From: Sinonovacula constricta
Taxonomy: Eukaryota > Mollusca > Bivalvia > Cardiida > Solecurtidae
Length of the DNA: 64,000 nucleotides
Assembly (NCBI GenBank): GCA_007844125.1
Contig: CM017572.1
Location: forward strand, 35,227,503-35,291,502
Direction: 5' to 3'
Of this stretch, positions 32,890 through 47,277 are shown one piece after another; the first letter of the stretch is position 1; every line of letters starts with the position of its first letter. The notes below the pieces were generated by a model that saw only the letters and a list, made by a program, of their open reading frames with translations, made no database searches and was not told the DNA's origin. The position numbers were made by a program, and so were the translations under genes.

Positions 32890-35800
32890 TTGGATTCAAA
32901 CAATATGTAAAACCAAATACCAATAAGAAAACATTGAGAAAAGTATATGAGTATTGCTAAATCGTTTACATTTAAAAAGGCATATGTCAAAGGCAGTGAT
33001 ATGGCAATCAGTTGCAAAATATAATATAAAACTGAACACGCCCAACAATTACCGCATAAGAACTGTCGGTCGACAAAATGGGCAACTTGAGTTCTTCGTT
33101 TTTGCAGACAGCTAACCTCTCACATTCTGAGGGGATTTTCAAATGCAAGCAATGAAAAACACAGATTCTTTTTAAACAAATCTGTCCAAGTGATGACGTT
33201 TTCTTAGACCTACGTTATGACTTTATTAATGACAAAGTGGTGACGTTGATTATGCAAAACATGCACATTGCTTTTTGTTTGTGGAGATAATTTTTTTAAC
33301 TTCACAAATAAAAGAAGTTAAGAATTAGAATTAGAACACAAAATGACTATAGAAGAAGTGTTAATAGTCGTAGCATGTTGTCCATGTGTAGAAGTAGAAG
33401 TCTAGTGTATGTCGACGGAAACCAGACGTAACAATCCTGATAGGATGATTGAAATGACGAAGTTAATTGTCCTTAATTGTGGCCATTTTGGACTTCAGTA
33501 ATTCTCATTCACAATAAAATTGCTGAACGCATTGTATGGTTTAAAATAGTGTGCATTAAATCATCGTCGTTATAAAGGTAAATATTCCGTTACTTGGTCA
33601 GAAAACCTTCGTTCGTTCTAATGAATATCAGCATGAAACATTTAAATAGTGCCGTGTCTAAAAGGGCACGGGAAATCAGTCAATTAAATCTTTGCAATTT
33701 GTAAAAAACTTGTGCTGCATGTTAGTGAGGTCATGGTTGACACTGACAAATATATTTTGTTTAAAATTTAGTTAAAAAGCTGTTTCGATATAACGCACAC
33801 TTCCATCGAAACACTGGCTGTTATAAATATTCATAAAATCTTTTACTAGAATAATACCGTATGGCTACCATGAAACAGAGCGGTATGAGTGTACGTCGGA
33901 TCCGTCAATCCCTGCTTAACTATCGATATAATTTAGGTTTCAGAAAAACAGAAGTTCGCATGCATTTTAAACAAACCAAACTGGATTTTTCACACGTTTA
34001 CTTTTACAAAATCTTATTAATTCCGTTTTTTTTTTTGTTTTTTTTGTTTTTTTTTTTTCAATTACTCTTATTTTCAATTATTAATAAAATAAGAGAATGT
34101 GCTTTGTTTACGATTAGATAAGCATTTTACCCACTACTTTAAGATGTTTTATGGACGATATTAGATCATTTTTTAATCTTTTAACACAATTAATTATTAG
34201 TATGCATGACTGTTACCTCTTTTAGGATGTAAAAATGAGTTTGTACAAAAATGTCGAATTAAGTTAGAACTTTCTCATTGGCTTATTTAGCATTCATTTA
34301 CCAACCAATAGTCTTTGCTGTTAAATGCCTGCTTGTCTTAACCCAAAGCGGTTGCTACAGTTTTAGCAATCAACGCACAAAAATAATTTCCATTTGATAA
34401 TCACTTGCCTATTTATGTCCTTACACATTTTTTTCTCCTTAGACAAAACGAGCGACGTGCAGAGGCCGTATTGCTCAATGAATTTGTTGACGATGTCTTC
34501 AACTCAAGGCAAGCATACAATAACAAGATCAAAGCACGACAAACGTTTAGTTAACATGTTTCTTTATTTGGCCCATTTAATTTAATTAGAATAGCAACAC
34601 ACCTGTCTTTTTCTAAAACACCACAAAATATTACGTTCTACAATGAGGCAATAATACTTACTTCTGTCCTATAACTGGCAAAAGCAGAAACATGTTGAAC
34701 TGATTTCAAATATGCATAAAGGTTGCGAACTAATGATGGTTGAGTTCTTGTTTAACAAGAATCGTTGCTTTCCAAGCATATCGAAATATAATTATGTATG
34801 GGTAAAAAAATAATAATGTGGATAATTCTCACTTTCTTTCTTTTTTGCTTTCGTACAAATATTCTGAAAATTTAGTACAAAACGTACGTTTCCTCTAAAG
34901 TACTTGGATATAATATTGAACTACAAATACGTTTCCGCTTTCCTAAGGTTGACAAATGTTCTCAACCTCCGATATAAATTATTTAATATGAATAACACGC
35001 ATCACGTGAAACTAACTTTCTGGATGTGATTGTATGCTGACTTCAAAATTAATTTCATCTTTTTGTGTATCAGAAAAGCAAAGAGTAGAAATGGCTCAGT
35101 TGTGTAGATCCTCTAAGAGATGTATTTAATGTTAGTAACTGTCATTCACATGTTTTCTTCCGGAATAATTAAGCATATGCAAATAAACGAAATCCCGTTA
35201 TATGCAAGAGTGTGTTTAAAAATGTTGATTATTGTATAAATGCATCGCATTTGATAAGATGGGTATGAATTTAGTAACACTTGACTACAAGGGAAAGTGT
35301 TCAGGTATTTTGTTGTCAAATATTTTAATGCTTTTCCTGAAAATGAGGGAGACAAGACGTACTATTCTTATCTATATCTGGGCAAAGTTAGTCATCTACG
35401 AGGCAGTGCAACTGTATTATTGTGCTGTAAGTGAATATAACTCAAATGATCTGTACTTTGAAATTATAAGGTTGGGTAAAGATAGAAAGCGAACTCTTGT
35501 TTTCATTTTGGTTGTGTATGCTTGTATGTTGTTGTTCACGTAGATGCAAAGTATAGGATAAGTCTTTAGTGTATAGAGACATGTATCGAAGCAGCCCATG
35601 TCCAGTCATCTAGAGAGAATCTATGTAACATGATTCCTATTGACAAAATAAACTGATCGCTCATTTCGAAGAATTTCATTTTTTCTTCTAAGTTCAAGGT
35701 AACAAATAATTACTTTTTATGTGCTGCAGTTGAAAAAAACCCAGTTATGTTCGATTTTCAAGAAATGTCGAAAAGGAAATTCAGCTGTCTTTAACTGTCC

Positions 35801-38800
35801 TATAAAAACTGTAGAAATCTATAATATGTAAGGTTTATATTTTAAAGTATACATAATTTGAAACATTAAAGATCATGAAAAAAACATCAGCATAAAGGGA
35901 GAAAGTTAATTATAAATGAATGTAAATATACATATATAACTTATAGTTATAAATAAATTAAACCAACAAAATATGCATTAAGGGTGTACAATCCTTAATT
36001 TCATGTCCATGTTTATAACTATATGCTTAGACCATGTATAGGATGGGAACCCAAAACCAAGTTGTTATTGTCATTTTTTTAACTTTTTAACCCCTTACTA
36101 CGTGGTTTCGAATCCCGGTCGGACGGAAAAAAACTTTTCTGTGGACAGGTCTACCAGCACATCTGGGATGCTTAGGTGGATGTTTCTACGAGTTTAGGGG
36201 GGTTCCTTTATGTGTAATTATCTTTACTTATCCAGTGAACCAAACGAAATTAAAGACATTTCTTATAATTCTATATTGCTTAAATAGGCATCAAAACTTT
36301 GTTGTTATGAAGATTTAAAATATATTAATATTTTAAATAGTAGAAATAACACTCTGTGCTTAATCCAATTGAATATACTTTTTACATTTAGCTAGGTTAA
36401 ATAACCCTGGTCTAGAATCATACTTTTTTTCTAAAGCATAACATAGAAATGAAATTTTCATAAGCATTTAATTATTTGTTTTACGCAATATGATCGCCAC
36501 AACCATAAAAAAGAACTAACAAGTTTCACTTACGTTATCTACATGTTGAATAACTGAACAAACTACAGATCTTTAAATTAGTTCATCATTACGAAAAACA
36601 GACCGAGCTATAATTTTGATCTTACACCTTTTGACAAGCGTACAGCTTATTAATTATTCCGTCTTAAAAACTGTGCTTAGAATGACTCATGCCTGGTTAC
36701 ACATTGATTAGATTCTAATATTGATGTCCTATGACAATAATTTTACGTCGCCTTACAGCAATAATAGAGACAGAGACGGGAACATCGTACACAAAAACTA
36801 CAATAATTACGTTACTTCATGTTCTGTTGTATGATGGGGACATTTCTGTCACTGTATTTATTAGGAGACAATGCTTGTACAACAGAAAATTAGGAAACTT
36901 TTTAAAAAAATGTCTTGTAATGTTCTCTCATTTAAATTGAATTTATTTTTTTCAAAGCCTTGCTTTCGTTCTTTTGATATTTATTAACAAACAATGTACC
37001 AAAGTTCCCACCGCATTGCACATTTAACAATAGTAAACATGTATCTGTATATTGAAATTAGCGTAATCTTTAAAGGTTGCACTACTTGTCAAATAAAATG
37101 AAACCTGATCATTTGGCACTTGCTTGCGGAGATTGCTTTACTGAAATTTATTTGTTTATCACTTTCAGTGTTTTTTACAAAAAAGGAGTAATTATAATGC
37201 TAAAAGTTACATTTGTATACATGCCAGCTTGTTTCTTTTGTTGCTGACATTATATTGTGTATGAAATAGTTATATGTTAACCAGTGTCACGTATAAGGGC
37301 AGTAACTGTCTTTACTTAATTTAGAAGAAAATGTTATATTTATGTCCCTTAATGGATACTGCCGTTAAATTTTAAAAGAAAATTAAAAAAAACAACACAT
37401 GCCATAACACTCTCCACACTCTCTGAAATGATATAAGACCACGAGTTTGTTGGTTTCGTTGACTGAAGAACACGGATTTTATAAAGAAGTGAACCTCTAT
37501 TACCTGAGAACACTCATTTAAATACATCTAATATATATATAGTATATATATCTAGAATAAGCTCGCTTTGGGTGATTAACTATTTAAAAATGCATAAATT
37601 ACCGTTAAAAAAAACTTTTACAAAAATAAACAAACAACTGCACAGCATGTGTATAGCATGTTATTATCAGTAAAGGATAAGATTATTGTGGAAGTTATAG
37701 CAAGATATAAAATATATCAAGTTCATTATTGAAGTGTTTAATGTACAAGATAACTTCTAACCAGAAGCTGCGTTTCTTACGCCAAATAAAGCAGTATCAC
37801 ATATCAAGCAGAAACATTGCACTCTGGCATTTTTCATTGTCTGGGCTTTTTTATTGTCACGATTTCCTTTCTTAAAATGCACATTAACAGTTAAGCTAAA
37901 GTACAAATTGAAAAATAATGCGCTTTATTACAACCATTGTTGTTATACATTAATAATAATTGAATAAGTTTAAATGCTTAAAAAGTGGTATTATATTCTA
38001 CTATGTGTTATCTGACTCGTCGTAATCTTTTTCAAATCTTTGAGAATTACAGTCTCTTGTGACACGACCTTTCTGTACGAACTATATAGAAAGCTATCAA
38101 AATCAACACTGTTTTAAAAAACATGATGTCTAGAGCAGACCGATTGGAGCACGCAGTAGAAACTGTTTACTTGTGTGTGTTAGGTACATGTACTGTATGC
38201 ATTCAAGTACCAGCTTTAATATTGATAGGCACGGACGTTTAATGTAGATATATATAAATTAATGTTGTAAATTCTTTTACTGTAAGTTATAATGTAAACA
38301 TAACTTTGTAATACTTTTGCAAGCATAAAATGACAGAAATATCATAATTGTTTGATTTGAATTTGCAATAGAGGTAATTTTTTTGTTAAGGCAGGCCGTG
38401 TTTCTTTTTTGTCCACTAATGATGTATGGGATTTGATGACGTGTTCGTTATTGTCATTCGTTTTACATTTTACACTGTGTTAAATGATGACGTTTGTATA
38501 AGTCACAAAAGATATAAACGTGGATTTCGTGTCACTGAGGAAGTGTATATTGAATGGTAGATAAAAGTTTTATAAATTTACAACTTAACTAAGTGTTGAA
38601 AGTGACAGTTCCTAAAATGTGTTTATTTAACAGGTACTGACAACTTCGCACATGTAGTTGTATGTATCTAGTTGCAGCATTCGGAATGAATTAGTTTCTT
38701 TTATTGGTTCTCTACAATTGTTATCTTTTCTGTTGATCTGTTAAAATCAAAGAAATACTGCCCGATTTAAGGTAAATATTAAGTAGTACGATTATTTAAA

Positions 38801-39450
38801 AAAAGTACAACCAAAAAACAATATTTTATGTCAAGTATATGAAGTAATATACGATAATTGTCCTCACAATTAATTAAGAGGGCTTTTGAAAATTCATGGT
38901 CCTGAAGATATATCAAAACATATACAATTATCATACTTACATGAGACAACAATCAGGCCAAAACAGACATCAGTAGTATGGATCTTTTAAAAAATAAATA
39001 TATATATTGATAATTAATAAAGCAGTAAAACAACATTTTTCAGCTGACATGAAAGAATTTAGGTATTTAAAGATTCTGATTTACATCCTATTGGTCGATA
39101 AGCTGCATGGCATTGTGATGTGTCTTATTTCCATTGTGAACCGATAGTAATTGTATACTGTACATTCCAGTGCAATAATGAATGGGCTGTGAATCCCGCA
39201 ACATATAATATGACATGTAGCACTGAGATAGGCTTAAAGAAGAACATTGACTCGTTCTCATACATAGTCGCATACAGAATAAAAACAAAAGAAATGTCGC
39301 AAAAAACAGGGCAGATTTAAGTTTAAATTTCAACTTCTGACTTAACTTGTTTGCCTTCTTTTAATGAGCTTGTGTGTGTTAATATAACTTACACTGTATT
39401 TTATTGAGTTAATCGTCCCGTCATTCCTTAATTTTATGGAGACGTTGTCT
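32890..39450. other. AT-rich stretch without recognisable gene
   Basis: 6.5 kb of sequence with only short frames. None has a recognisable domain, a paired set of splice sites that I trust, or a repeat partner elsewhere in the window. A poly-T-rich tract lies at 34026-34062. A tRNA-like SINE piece at 36.1 kb is listed separately. Confidence 0.6.
36085..36200 (+). mobile_element. SINE fragment with B-box-like sequence
   Basis: tactacgtggtttcgaatcc followed by cggtcgg resembles a tRNA T-arm/B-box. It is followed by a non-tRNA body (acaggtctaccagcacatct). The A-box half is missing or too diverged to call. Confidence 0.45.
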
Positions 39451-39455
39451 ATAAG

Positions 39456-39715
39456 ACACTGACATAGTGCTGCTTCCACTGTGTATAGCATGCCTGTAAA
39501 CACCTGGAATGTGACTACACCCGGTCACATAATGCTGACACTGGGACCAACCAGTCGTGGAACTACCCTTTGTTTTCGCTCGAGTGTTAGTAAGTAAGCC
39601 ATACCACTACCATTATAACGACTTTGGTATATCGTTGCCCGGGATCGAACTTCGGGCCTCCCATACCTTGAGCTTGCTCTCTACCAAATGCGCTTCCTTG
39701 TTCGGTACCACATGT
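39456..39715 (-). mobile_element. tRNA-derived SINE with conserved central domain (copy 2)
   Basis: Matches 62.55-62.78 kb in the same orientation across the head and central domain: accaaccagtcgtggaacta, ctgacactgg, cggtcacat, gtgtatagcatg. On the minus strand the tRNA-like head comes first, then the body, as in MetaSINE-type elements of molluscs. The head is more decayed than in the 62.55-kb copy. Confidence 0.75.
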
Positions 39716-40736
39716 ACTGCATAACTGGTAGTGCATTATATTTTAAATACAGGGGCAAGACTACTACCGTTGTAATACTTGAGTATATCGGTGTGCCCCT
39801 TTTCGGCTTTCTACAGACTGGCTGTCAATTCTAAAAACTAACAATTTTTCCCGTGTTCATTGGGAAAACGGATAAGCTTAATATTTAGATTGAATATTGC
39901 GATTAAGACAAATGGGATGGTATTGTTTTTATTTTTAAACTTACAACACATGCTTAATTATCTACTGATTAAGCTGTATCTTTGTTTAAAGAAATAACAT
40001 TGTGTTCGGCTATTGGCTGAGTGAACATAAATGAAAACCGAAAAACACACATAAATGTATGCCATTTCAAAGGACATATATAAAACCAGTGAAATATCTC
40101 GCTGTATAAAAAGAAATGCTTCAGCACCTCAATAGCGGTACTTTATGCCGGATTTTATTTTCAAAGAGAGGGTTTGCTTAGGAGCGACTTTTGATTGCAC
40201 AAAAACGAAATATTCTAGCTATTCTGTAACTTTGAAAGAGGTCGTGCATACATTTACAGCATGTTCGATTAGCTTGTTCGATTATTTTATTCAAAGAATC
40301 TTAGGCCTTTGGCCCGTAATACAAATATACAAAATTCTTAGACTTAACAATTCATGAGTTGTGTCCATAGCTTTACAAATGAAATATATTTACACTGTTC
40401 CAATATATTATAAATAATAGATAATAAGTACATATATGCAAACATGTAATATAACTATAAATAGCATATCATTCTCATATAATTTTTTATCTGAAATAAT
40501 TGTTAACATTGCATATAAATACCTCAAATAATAGTTTACAATGCTTAATTTATGATATGATATTGCAAATGAACTTCTTTTTATTGTTTATTGTGGATCT
40601 TTGAGAAAAAAAAACAACAAAAAAGAATAGATTTATTTGTTATGCATCTTTGCATTAGTGTGTGGCAAGTATCAAATAAAATAAGAACTTAGATATTTGT
40701 CTTATGAAATCACATTTATCAGTGCTTAGTAGAAAA

Positions 40737-41453
40737 TAAAATTCTTCATCATTTCTTTCGCCCGCATACCAAGGCAGAAGATACGGCAGCTAATTTTTCC
40801 TGAGCGGCATAATATGATAAACTTGGGGTAAACAGCAGTCTCATGTATTTATTAACTGAAGTTGTATTAACTTGCTTACCTTTGAAACACCACTTTTCAT
40901 AATTTTTAATATCCCGCCATTTCTAAATACAATAACTTCGGTCTCGTCTAAATTTATTTCAACGCCTGTTTCGGAATAAAACTGCTCAGCAACAGAAAAG
41001 TTGTCTTTGTAAATCAATTGCTGTTTCAGCAAAAATGGCTATATCATCTGCAAACATGAGGCAATTGATATTTTGCAGAGTATTATCAATGAAAATTCCA
41101 ATCATAATCTGGCGTTTAAATATATCTGCCAATGTATTGATGAATAATAGAAAAATTATCGAGCTTGCTTTATCACCTTGTCTTGTTCCAATGTTACAAG
41201 AAAAAATATCAGTTAAAAATAGTGAATGTGTATAACAAGAATTGTATGTTCTACATTTATTATGTACTTGTACATATGACTGTAAATTTGTATACATGGA
41301 TTTTATAACTTGTAAGATATTTCCACACAACCCCTTGTTCATTAAAACTTGTAATAATTTATTGTGATCAATTTTATAAGCTTTTTTTGAAGTCAACATA
41401 CATATAATACAATAGGCCGCCTTTCTTAGAAAGGTACTTTTGGACAATAGCAT
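40737..41453 (-). pseudogene. LINE reverse transcriptase remnant
   Basis: Reading the minus strand, the palm motifs are visible in order: KKAYKIDHNKLLQVLMNKG, then GTRQGDKASSIIFLLFINTL, then CLMFADDIAIF (the FADD catalytic box, a YADD variant), then GVEINLDETEVIVFRNGG. Past this point the homology continues in another frame (EKWCFKGKQ, then LLFTPSL) to a stop near 40737. Shifts near the front break the first motif too. It is therefore a 5'-truncated, frameshifted non-LTR element of the Jockey/CR1/L2-like group. The exact clade is not decidable by eye. Confidence 0.85.
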
Positions 41454-41639
41454 GTAAACAAAATATATTAACGATTGCAGAATAACCTTTACTAAAACCG
41501 GATTAAGATTAATCTATCATTTATACATCTGTGCCCAATTACATGTATAACATCTTGTATTAATAATATCAGAAAATATTGTATACATACGTGTAGTAAG
41601 AGATATTCACCGATAATTACTTGTTATAGGTAAATTAGT

Positions 41640-42190
41640 AAAGGTCCTATCAAAATTTTCACAGATATTTAAATTTATCTACCTGTAGACAAAGGCAAAC
41701 AAGGTAAATGTAAATGTGACAAAAACACAGAGACGAGACATAACACACAAAAATAAAAACCACCAGTTACCGCCTTGGAACGGTCAGTCGGCAAAAGGGC
41801 CAACTGGGGTGCTTAAACCTGGTTTGTGGGGCGCTCCAACCTCGCGATTCCTGAAGGTTTTTCTATCAAACAAACAGTGTTAATAAAAATATCCCGTCAA
41901 AGTGAAACAACTAACAGTAAGCACCTGCATCGGGAGTTAAAACAGATATAATAAACCTATGTACATACATATTAACTAGTAATAAAACAACATATGTACA
42001 GTATGTACAGTAGATAAAAGACTCGGCAACTAAAAAAATCCAAATGAGAGAGTAGTTTCAATTAAAACAAAGCAGTACAAGCGCTGATGTATTATAAGAA
42101 CAATATAATGACGTTATGAATGCCATGACGTCATATGCCAAAAGTGTCAAAAGTGAAATGTAAAAAATACGGAAGAAATAATAGAATTTA
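41640..42190 (-). repeat. Dispersed GGAGCGCTCC-core element, copy 4
   Basis: Inverted relative to copy 3 and nearly full length. The core is at 41757-41850, with gggcgctccaacc replacing the perfect palindrome. It abuts the 31-bp array of arm B. Confidence 0.8.
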
Positions 42191-43885
42191 TTTTGTCCTA
42201 TACATATTCTGACATGACGTAATTATGCCTATACATTACTGACATGGCATTATTATGCCCGATATATTACTGCCATGGAGTAATTATGTCCTATACATTG
42301 CTGCCATGACGTTATTATGCCCTATTCATTGCTGCCATGACGTAAGTATGCCCTATACATTGCTGCCATGACGTTATTATGCCCTGTACAATGCTGTTAT
42401 GACGTTATGTTGCCCTATACATTGCTGTCATGACGTTATGCCCTATTCATTAATGCCATGATGGTATTATGCCATACACATTGCTGCCATGAATTTATTG
42501 TGCCACACCCGTTGCTGCCATGACGGTATTATGGCATATAACATTGCTGCCATGACGTTGCTATGCTATACACGGTGCAGCCATGACGTTGCAATGCCAT
42601 ACACATTGCTGTCATGACGTAATTATGCTATACACATTGCTGTCATGACGTAATTATGCCCTATACATTGCTGTCATTACATTATTATGCCCTTTACATT
42701 GCTGCCATGATGTTATAACGCCACATTCATTGGTGTCGTGACGTTATTATGCCATACACATTGCTGCCATGAATATATTATGCCACACCTATTGATACCA
42801 TGACGGTATTATGTCATATACATTGCTGCCATGACGTTATTATGCCATACACATTACTTCCATAACGTTAGTATGTCCTATACATTACTGCCATGACGTT
42901 ATTTTACCCTATACATTGCTGCCATGACGTTTTTTATGCCCTATACATTGCTGCCATGACGTCATTATGCTATTCACATTGCTGCCATGATGTTATTATG
43001 CCCTATACATTGCTTTCATAACGTTATTATCCCCTTTACATTGCTGCCATGATCGTATTATGTCGTACATTGCTGCCATGACGTTGCTATGCCATACACC
43101 TTGCTGCCATGACGTTGCTATGCCATACAAATTGCTGCAATGACGGTATTATGCTATACACATTACTGCCATGACGTTATTATGCCCTATACTTAGCTGC
43201 CATGAAATTATTATGACCTACACATTGCTGACATGGCGTTATTATGCTATACACATTGCTGCCATGACGTTGTTATGCTTTACACATTGCTGCCATGACG
43301 GTATTGTGCTATACACATTACTGCCATGACGTTATTATGCCCTGTACATTGTTGCCATGACGTTATTATGCCCTATACAATGATGCCATGACGTTATTAT
43401 GCCATAGACAATGCTGTCTTGACGTTATTATGGCATACACATTGCTGCCATGACGTTATTATGCCCTTTACATTGCTGTCATGTTATTATGCCAAATACA
43501 TTGCTACCATGACGTTTTATGCCATAAACATCGCTGTAATGAATTATTATGCCCTATACATTGCTGCCATGACGTTATTATGCCCTATACATTGCTGTCT
43601 TGATGTTATTATGCCCTACACTTTGCTGTCATGACGTTATGCCCTATTCATTGATGCATTGATGTTATTATGCCATACACATTACTGCCATTAATTTGTT
43701 ATGCCACACCCATTGCTGCCATGACAGTATTATGGCATATACATTGCTACCATGACGTTTCTATGCCATATACATTGCTGCCATGATGTTATTATGCTAT
43801 ACACATCGCTGCCATGACGTTATTATACCTATTCATTGCTGCCATTACGTTATTATGCCATATGCATTGCTACCAAGACGCAAAT
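42190..43885 (-). repeat. 31-bp tandem array (arm B), about 54 units
   Basis: Unit approximately tgccctatacattgctgcca plus tgacgttatta. Variants fall into recognisable subtypes, such as gccatacacattgctgcc. Short ORFs in it (for example 43419-43634) are repeat translations. Confidence 0.95.
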
Positions 43886-44232
43886 TTAGGCCCTATGCGG
43901 AACCCTAACATAGCATTCCTATAGACGCGAGGGCGGCCTCTAGGACCGAAACCAGAAGTCCTAGGCTGAAACGGTTTTCGGTGCCAGGTTGTGCCACATG
44001 GGCCCTAGGTCCGTGCCAAGTTTCAGCTCCCGTTGGCCAAAAGAGGGGCCAAAATGGCGAAGATTTAGGCCCTATGCGGGACCCTAACATAGCATTCCTG
44101 TAGACATGTGGGCGGCCTCTAGGACCGGAACCGGAAGTCCTAGTCCAAAACAGATTTTCGTGCCAGGTTGTGCCACATGGGCCCTAGGTCTGTGCCAATT
44201 TTTAGCTCCCGGGGGCCAAAATGGCGCAGATT
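43886..44232. repeat. GC-rich about 175-bp unit, duplicated in tandem
   Basis: Two units (about 43886-44063 and 44064-44232) share taggccctatgcgg, accctaacatagcattcct, ggcggcctctaggaccg, gccaggttgtgccacatggg and ccctaggtc. It is clearly more GC-rich than the surroundings and has no counterpart in arm A, so it is specific to this copy. Confidence 0.8.
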
Positions 44233-47200
44233 TATGTCTTCCTCCACCTAACATATCTGGACGCGACTATCATGCCCATGATTGATCGATGCGTTAAATT
44301 AAGAAAAAAACACAACAAAAAACGATATCTAAGTAAAAAGGTAAAAAGATAGTCATCGAAAAATGATTAAAGATTCATAATGGATAAAAAATACAGATTT
44401 GTAAAAGAAATATCAAACGAAGCGTTGACCTTACGCCTTGTTTTCCTGGAGTGGTGTTTATAACTATATCTTTCCTGTATGTATATTTGTATCCATCAAG
44501 GGGGAAAATACATAAAATTAAATAAATATAACACCGGTTTCTCTTGTTAACACTTACATTAATGTAAAATACCTATAAAGTAAGCAGACTCATATAAACA
44601 TGGGGGTGGTAACCCCGACCCTGTAAATCTCGCTCTTATTAACGCGGGATTTGATAATTTTCGAAATATTTAAATAATAGATATTATATAAATTGTTATT
44701 ATAGTGTGTCTATTATAGTTTTAGCCTTTACATTGTGTTGTGACATTTATATCAGTAATGTTATTTAAATTAATATTTAAAATACTGTTTTTTTCCCTAG
44801 CAGTATTTAGTGTTTGGAAAATATCGTTAGGGTTAGTTAAAGTTAACTGATAGTTTTTTTGGTTTTGACGTTATGGGATTTTCACTGACAAAATGACCAA
44901 AAGCATACATTAAATAGTTAATTATCTATATACAGATATAGAGATATTAAATTAGCTACTTTAAGAAGAGAAAACTTAACAAACACAAATATATATTGGC
45001 ATCTCTATCAAACACAGGTTTTACATTCGAATACACATACACAAGTACAGCTATTATTGTAGTCTATTCGATGTACCAATCAACTAAAAAATTTACTAGT
45101 TTAAGCTATATCCTAACAACAATTAATAATTCAAATAAGAACCATTGGTATCACAGATAAATAACGCTTCTCTTGAGTTTTCGCCCAAACTTCATACATC
45201 ATATCTATGGAAAACGTATCGCAAGTGGACCCCGATTCACGTATGCGGCCATCGTTGGTTATCCTCGTTACATTACTCCGCTATGCTGCGTTATGTACGG
45301 AGTGTAACGGAAGAAAGTACTGTGGTTGCCGACGATGGTATGCGGCATTCTAACAGCAAATGTATGCAACCGAACATGTTTATTCTTATTTGCTAAAAGC
45401 CTTTTGGGCGTAATTCAAGAAAAGAGTCATTTATTTGTGTATAGTCAACATCAGATTTGATTGTAATTAGTTTAAGCAAAGCAAACACTAATAGATTTCT
45501 TCAAACTTAATTACATACAGGAAACCCAATCTAACTAGTATACATTTAAACAGCCTTTTCTCGAATACTTATCATGTTTATACTTCTTGCATAAACTGAA
45601 CAATCATTGATCTTAAACGTGTACATTTGGCTTGACAGTGACGGAATATTAAAAAAAGAACAACAAAAACTACATGTAGTACGAATCATGTACATATACA
45701 CTGTATGTTAAACAATGTCCATGCCGCTTTAAACACGTTCTGTTCATTAAACAACAATAAATACAATTATCAATTATGAATACATCTTCTGTGACACATT
45801 TGTTCATAGAATAGATAACTGACAAACTAAATAACAAGGTGCAATATCTTTTTTGGTAATTTTATCAATATTTCTAATCCAGGATCGGATTGGGGTGGGG
45901 GATACGAATAGATCTAACAAATATATTACATCAATTTACTTTTAACGGCTGGTGAAATTTTATCGGATGTGATCCCGATTTGCGTCAGACCACATATCCG
46001 GCATTCCAGAAATTGTTTTTACAGGGTAGCCTGTCCCGGAGCACCCTAACAGCAAATGTTTTCAAAGCAACCTTCCAATACATCATTAATGGTATCTTAG
46101 GGTCATTCAATGTCTTCTATACGTAATATATGGCAATGGCGTGTAAATAAATCCACAATGATGCAGTGAAGCCGCTCGGGGTAAAATCCTAGATCCGCTC
46201 TTGGAATCAAGCACAATTTAGGATATGGAATGACAGGTAAACCGGTATTGTTACATATACGCAGAGATTCCTGCATAGACATCGATTATGGGATCAACAG
46301 TTACCAGAGACAATACAAACATGTACTTTTTGCAAATTATATTGTTATTAAATGTTACTAATATTTAAATGCAACATTATTGAATTGTTTTGCCCGAGAT
46401 CTTTTGGAAAACGCACCTACGAGCATCCTATGAAGACAAATCAATATTTTTATTTGCAAAAACTGATTTTTTATCGTTTTATACACAATTCCGCGTATAT
46501 AAATTGCCCTAGTCAATTTTTCATGCAATATCAAATCGTTATTTACATAAATGAATTCATGATCAATTTCGGTTTGAATATAAACTCGTCCCATCTCTTT
46601 CGAAGCGTTGAACAATATATTTATTTTCTTTAATTTGTCACAGATCTATCTGGTTCTTAATTGTACAACATTATCACTGACATTTGATTTGTTGCAAATG
46701 CGCAATTTTTTTAACTGAACCACACATCTCGAAATATTCATATTTTGTAAGGTTTATATACTATAAACATTTTAAACTAAGTAGATAGCTGGTCACGGCT
46801 ACAATTGTTTAAACATAATAACAATGAAAATCGATTGACGATTGTTTATATAACAACGGCCGGAGTTTATTGCATTTATGTATATACCGCTACAGGAATG
46901 ATGTATTTAACCAAAATACGAATAGCAGTATGAAAAGTTTTAAAATTGATTAAATTCTGAAGAAATCTGACATTAATGCCAAATAATTCAACATTGCAGT
47001 AATGTATTGAAGACGTCGCGTCTTTTTGTTGATTTTGCGGGAAAACGTATGATCCGCGTGTGATGACGTCATATTAATGACGTAATTGTTTTTATGCTGA
47101 TGTAAAATATACAAACATGGCGAACTGAGATGAAAACATAAAAATGAATTGAAATAAAATTTAATTATAGGAACGTTTGTACAAAATATTTAATGGAAAT

Positions 47201-47277
47201 ACAACAATACATCAACTACATCCTTATCTGTAACATTTACAGAAGAACAGAGTTTCAAACACACGTTTTAATTTCAT
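44233..47277. other. Non-coding part of arm B, 3' of gene B
   Basis: Matches 12.2-15.5 kb inverted, with small indels. No gene recognised. Frames such as 45145-45396 and 46352-46633 are not conserved in arm A. Confidence 0.65.
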
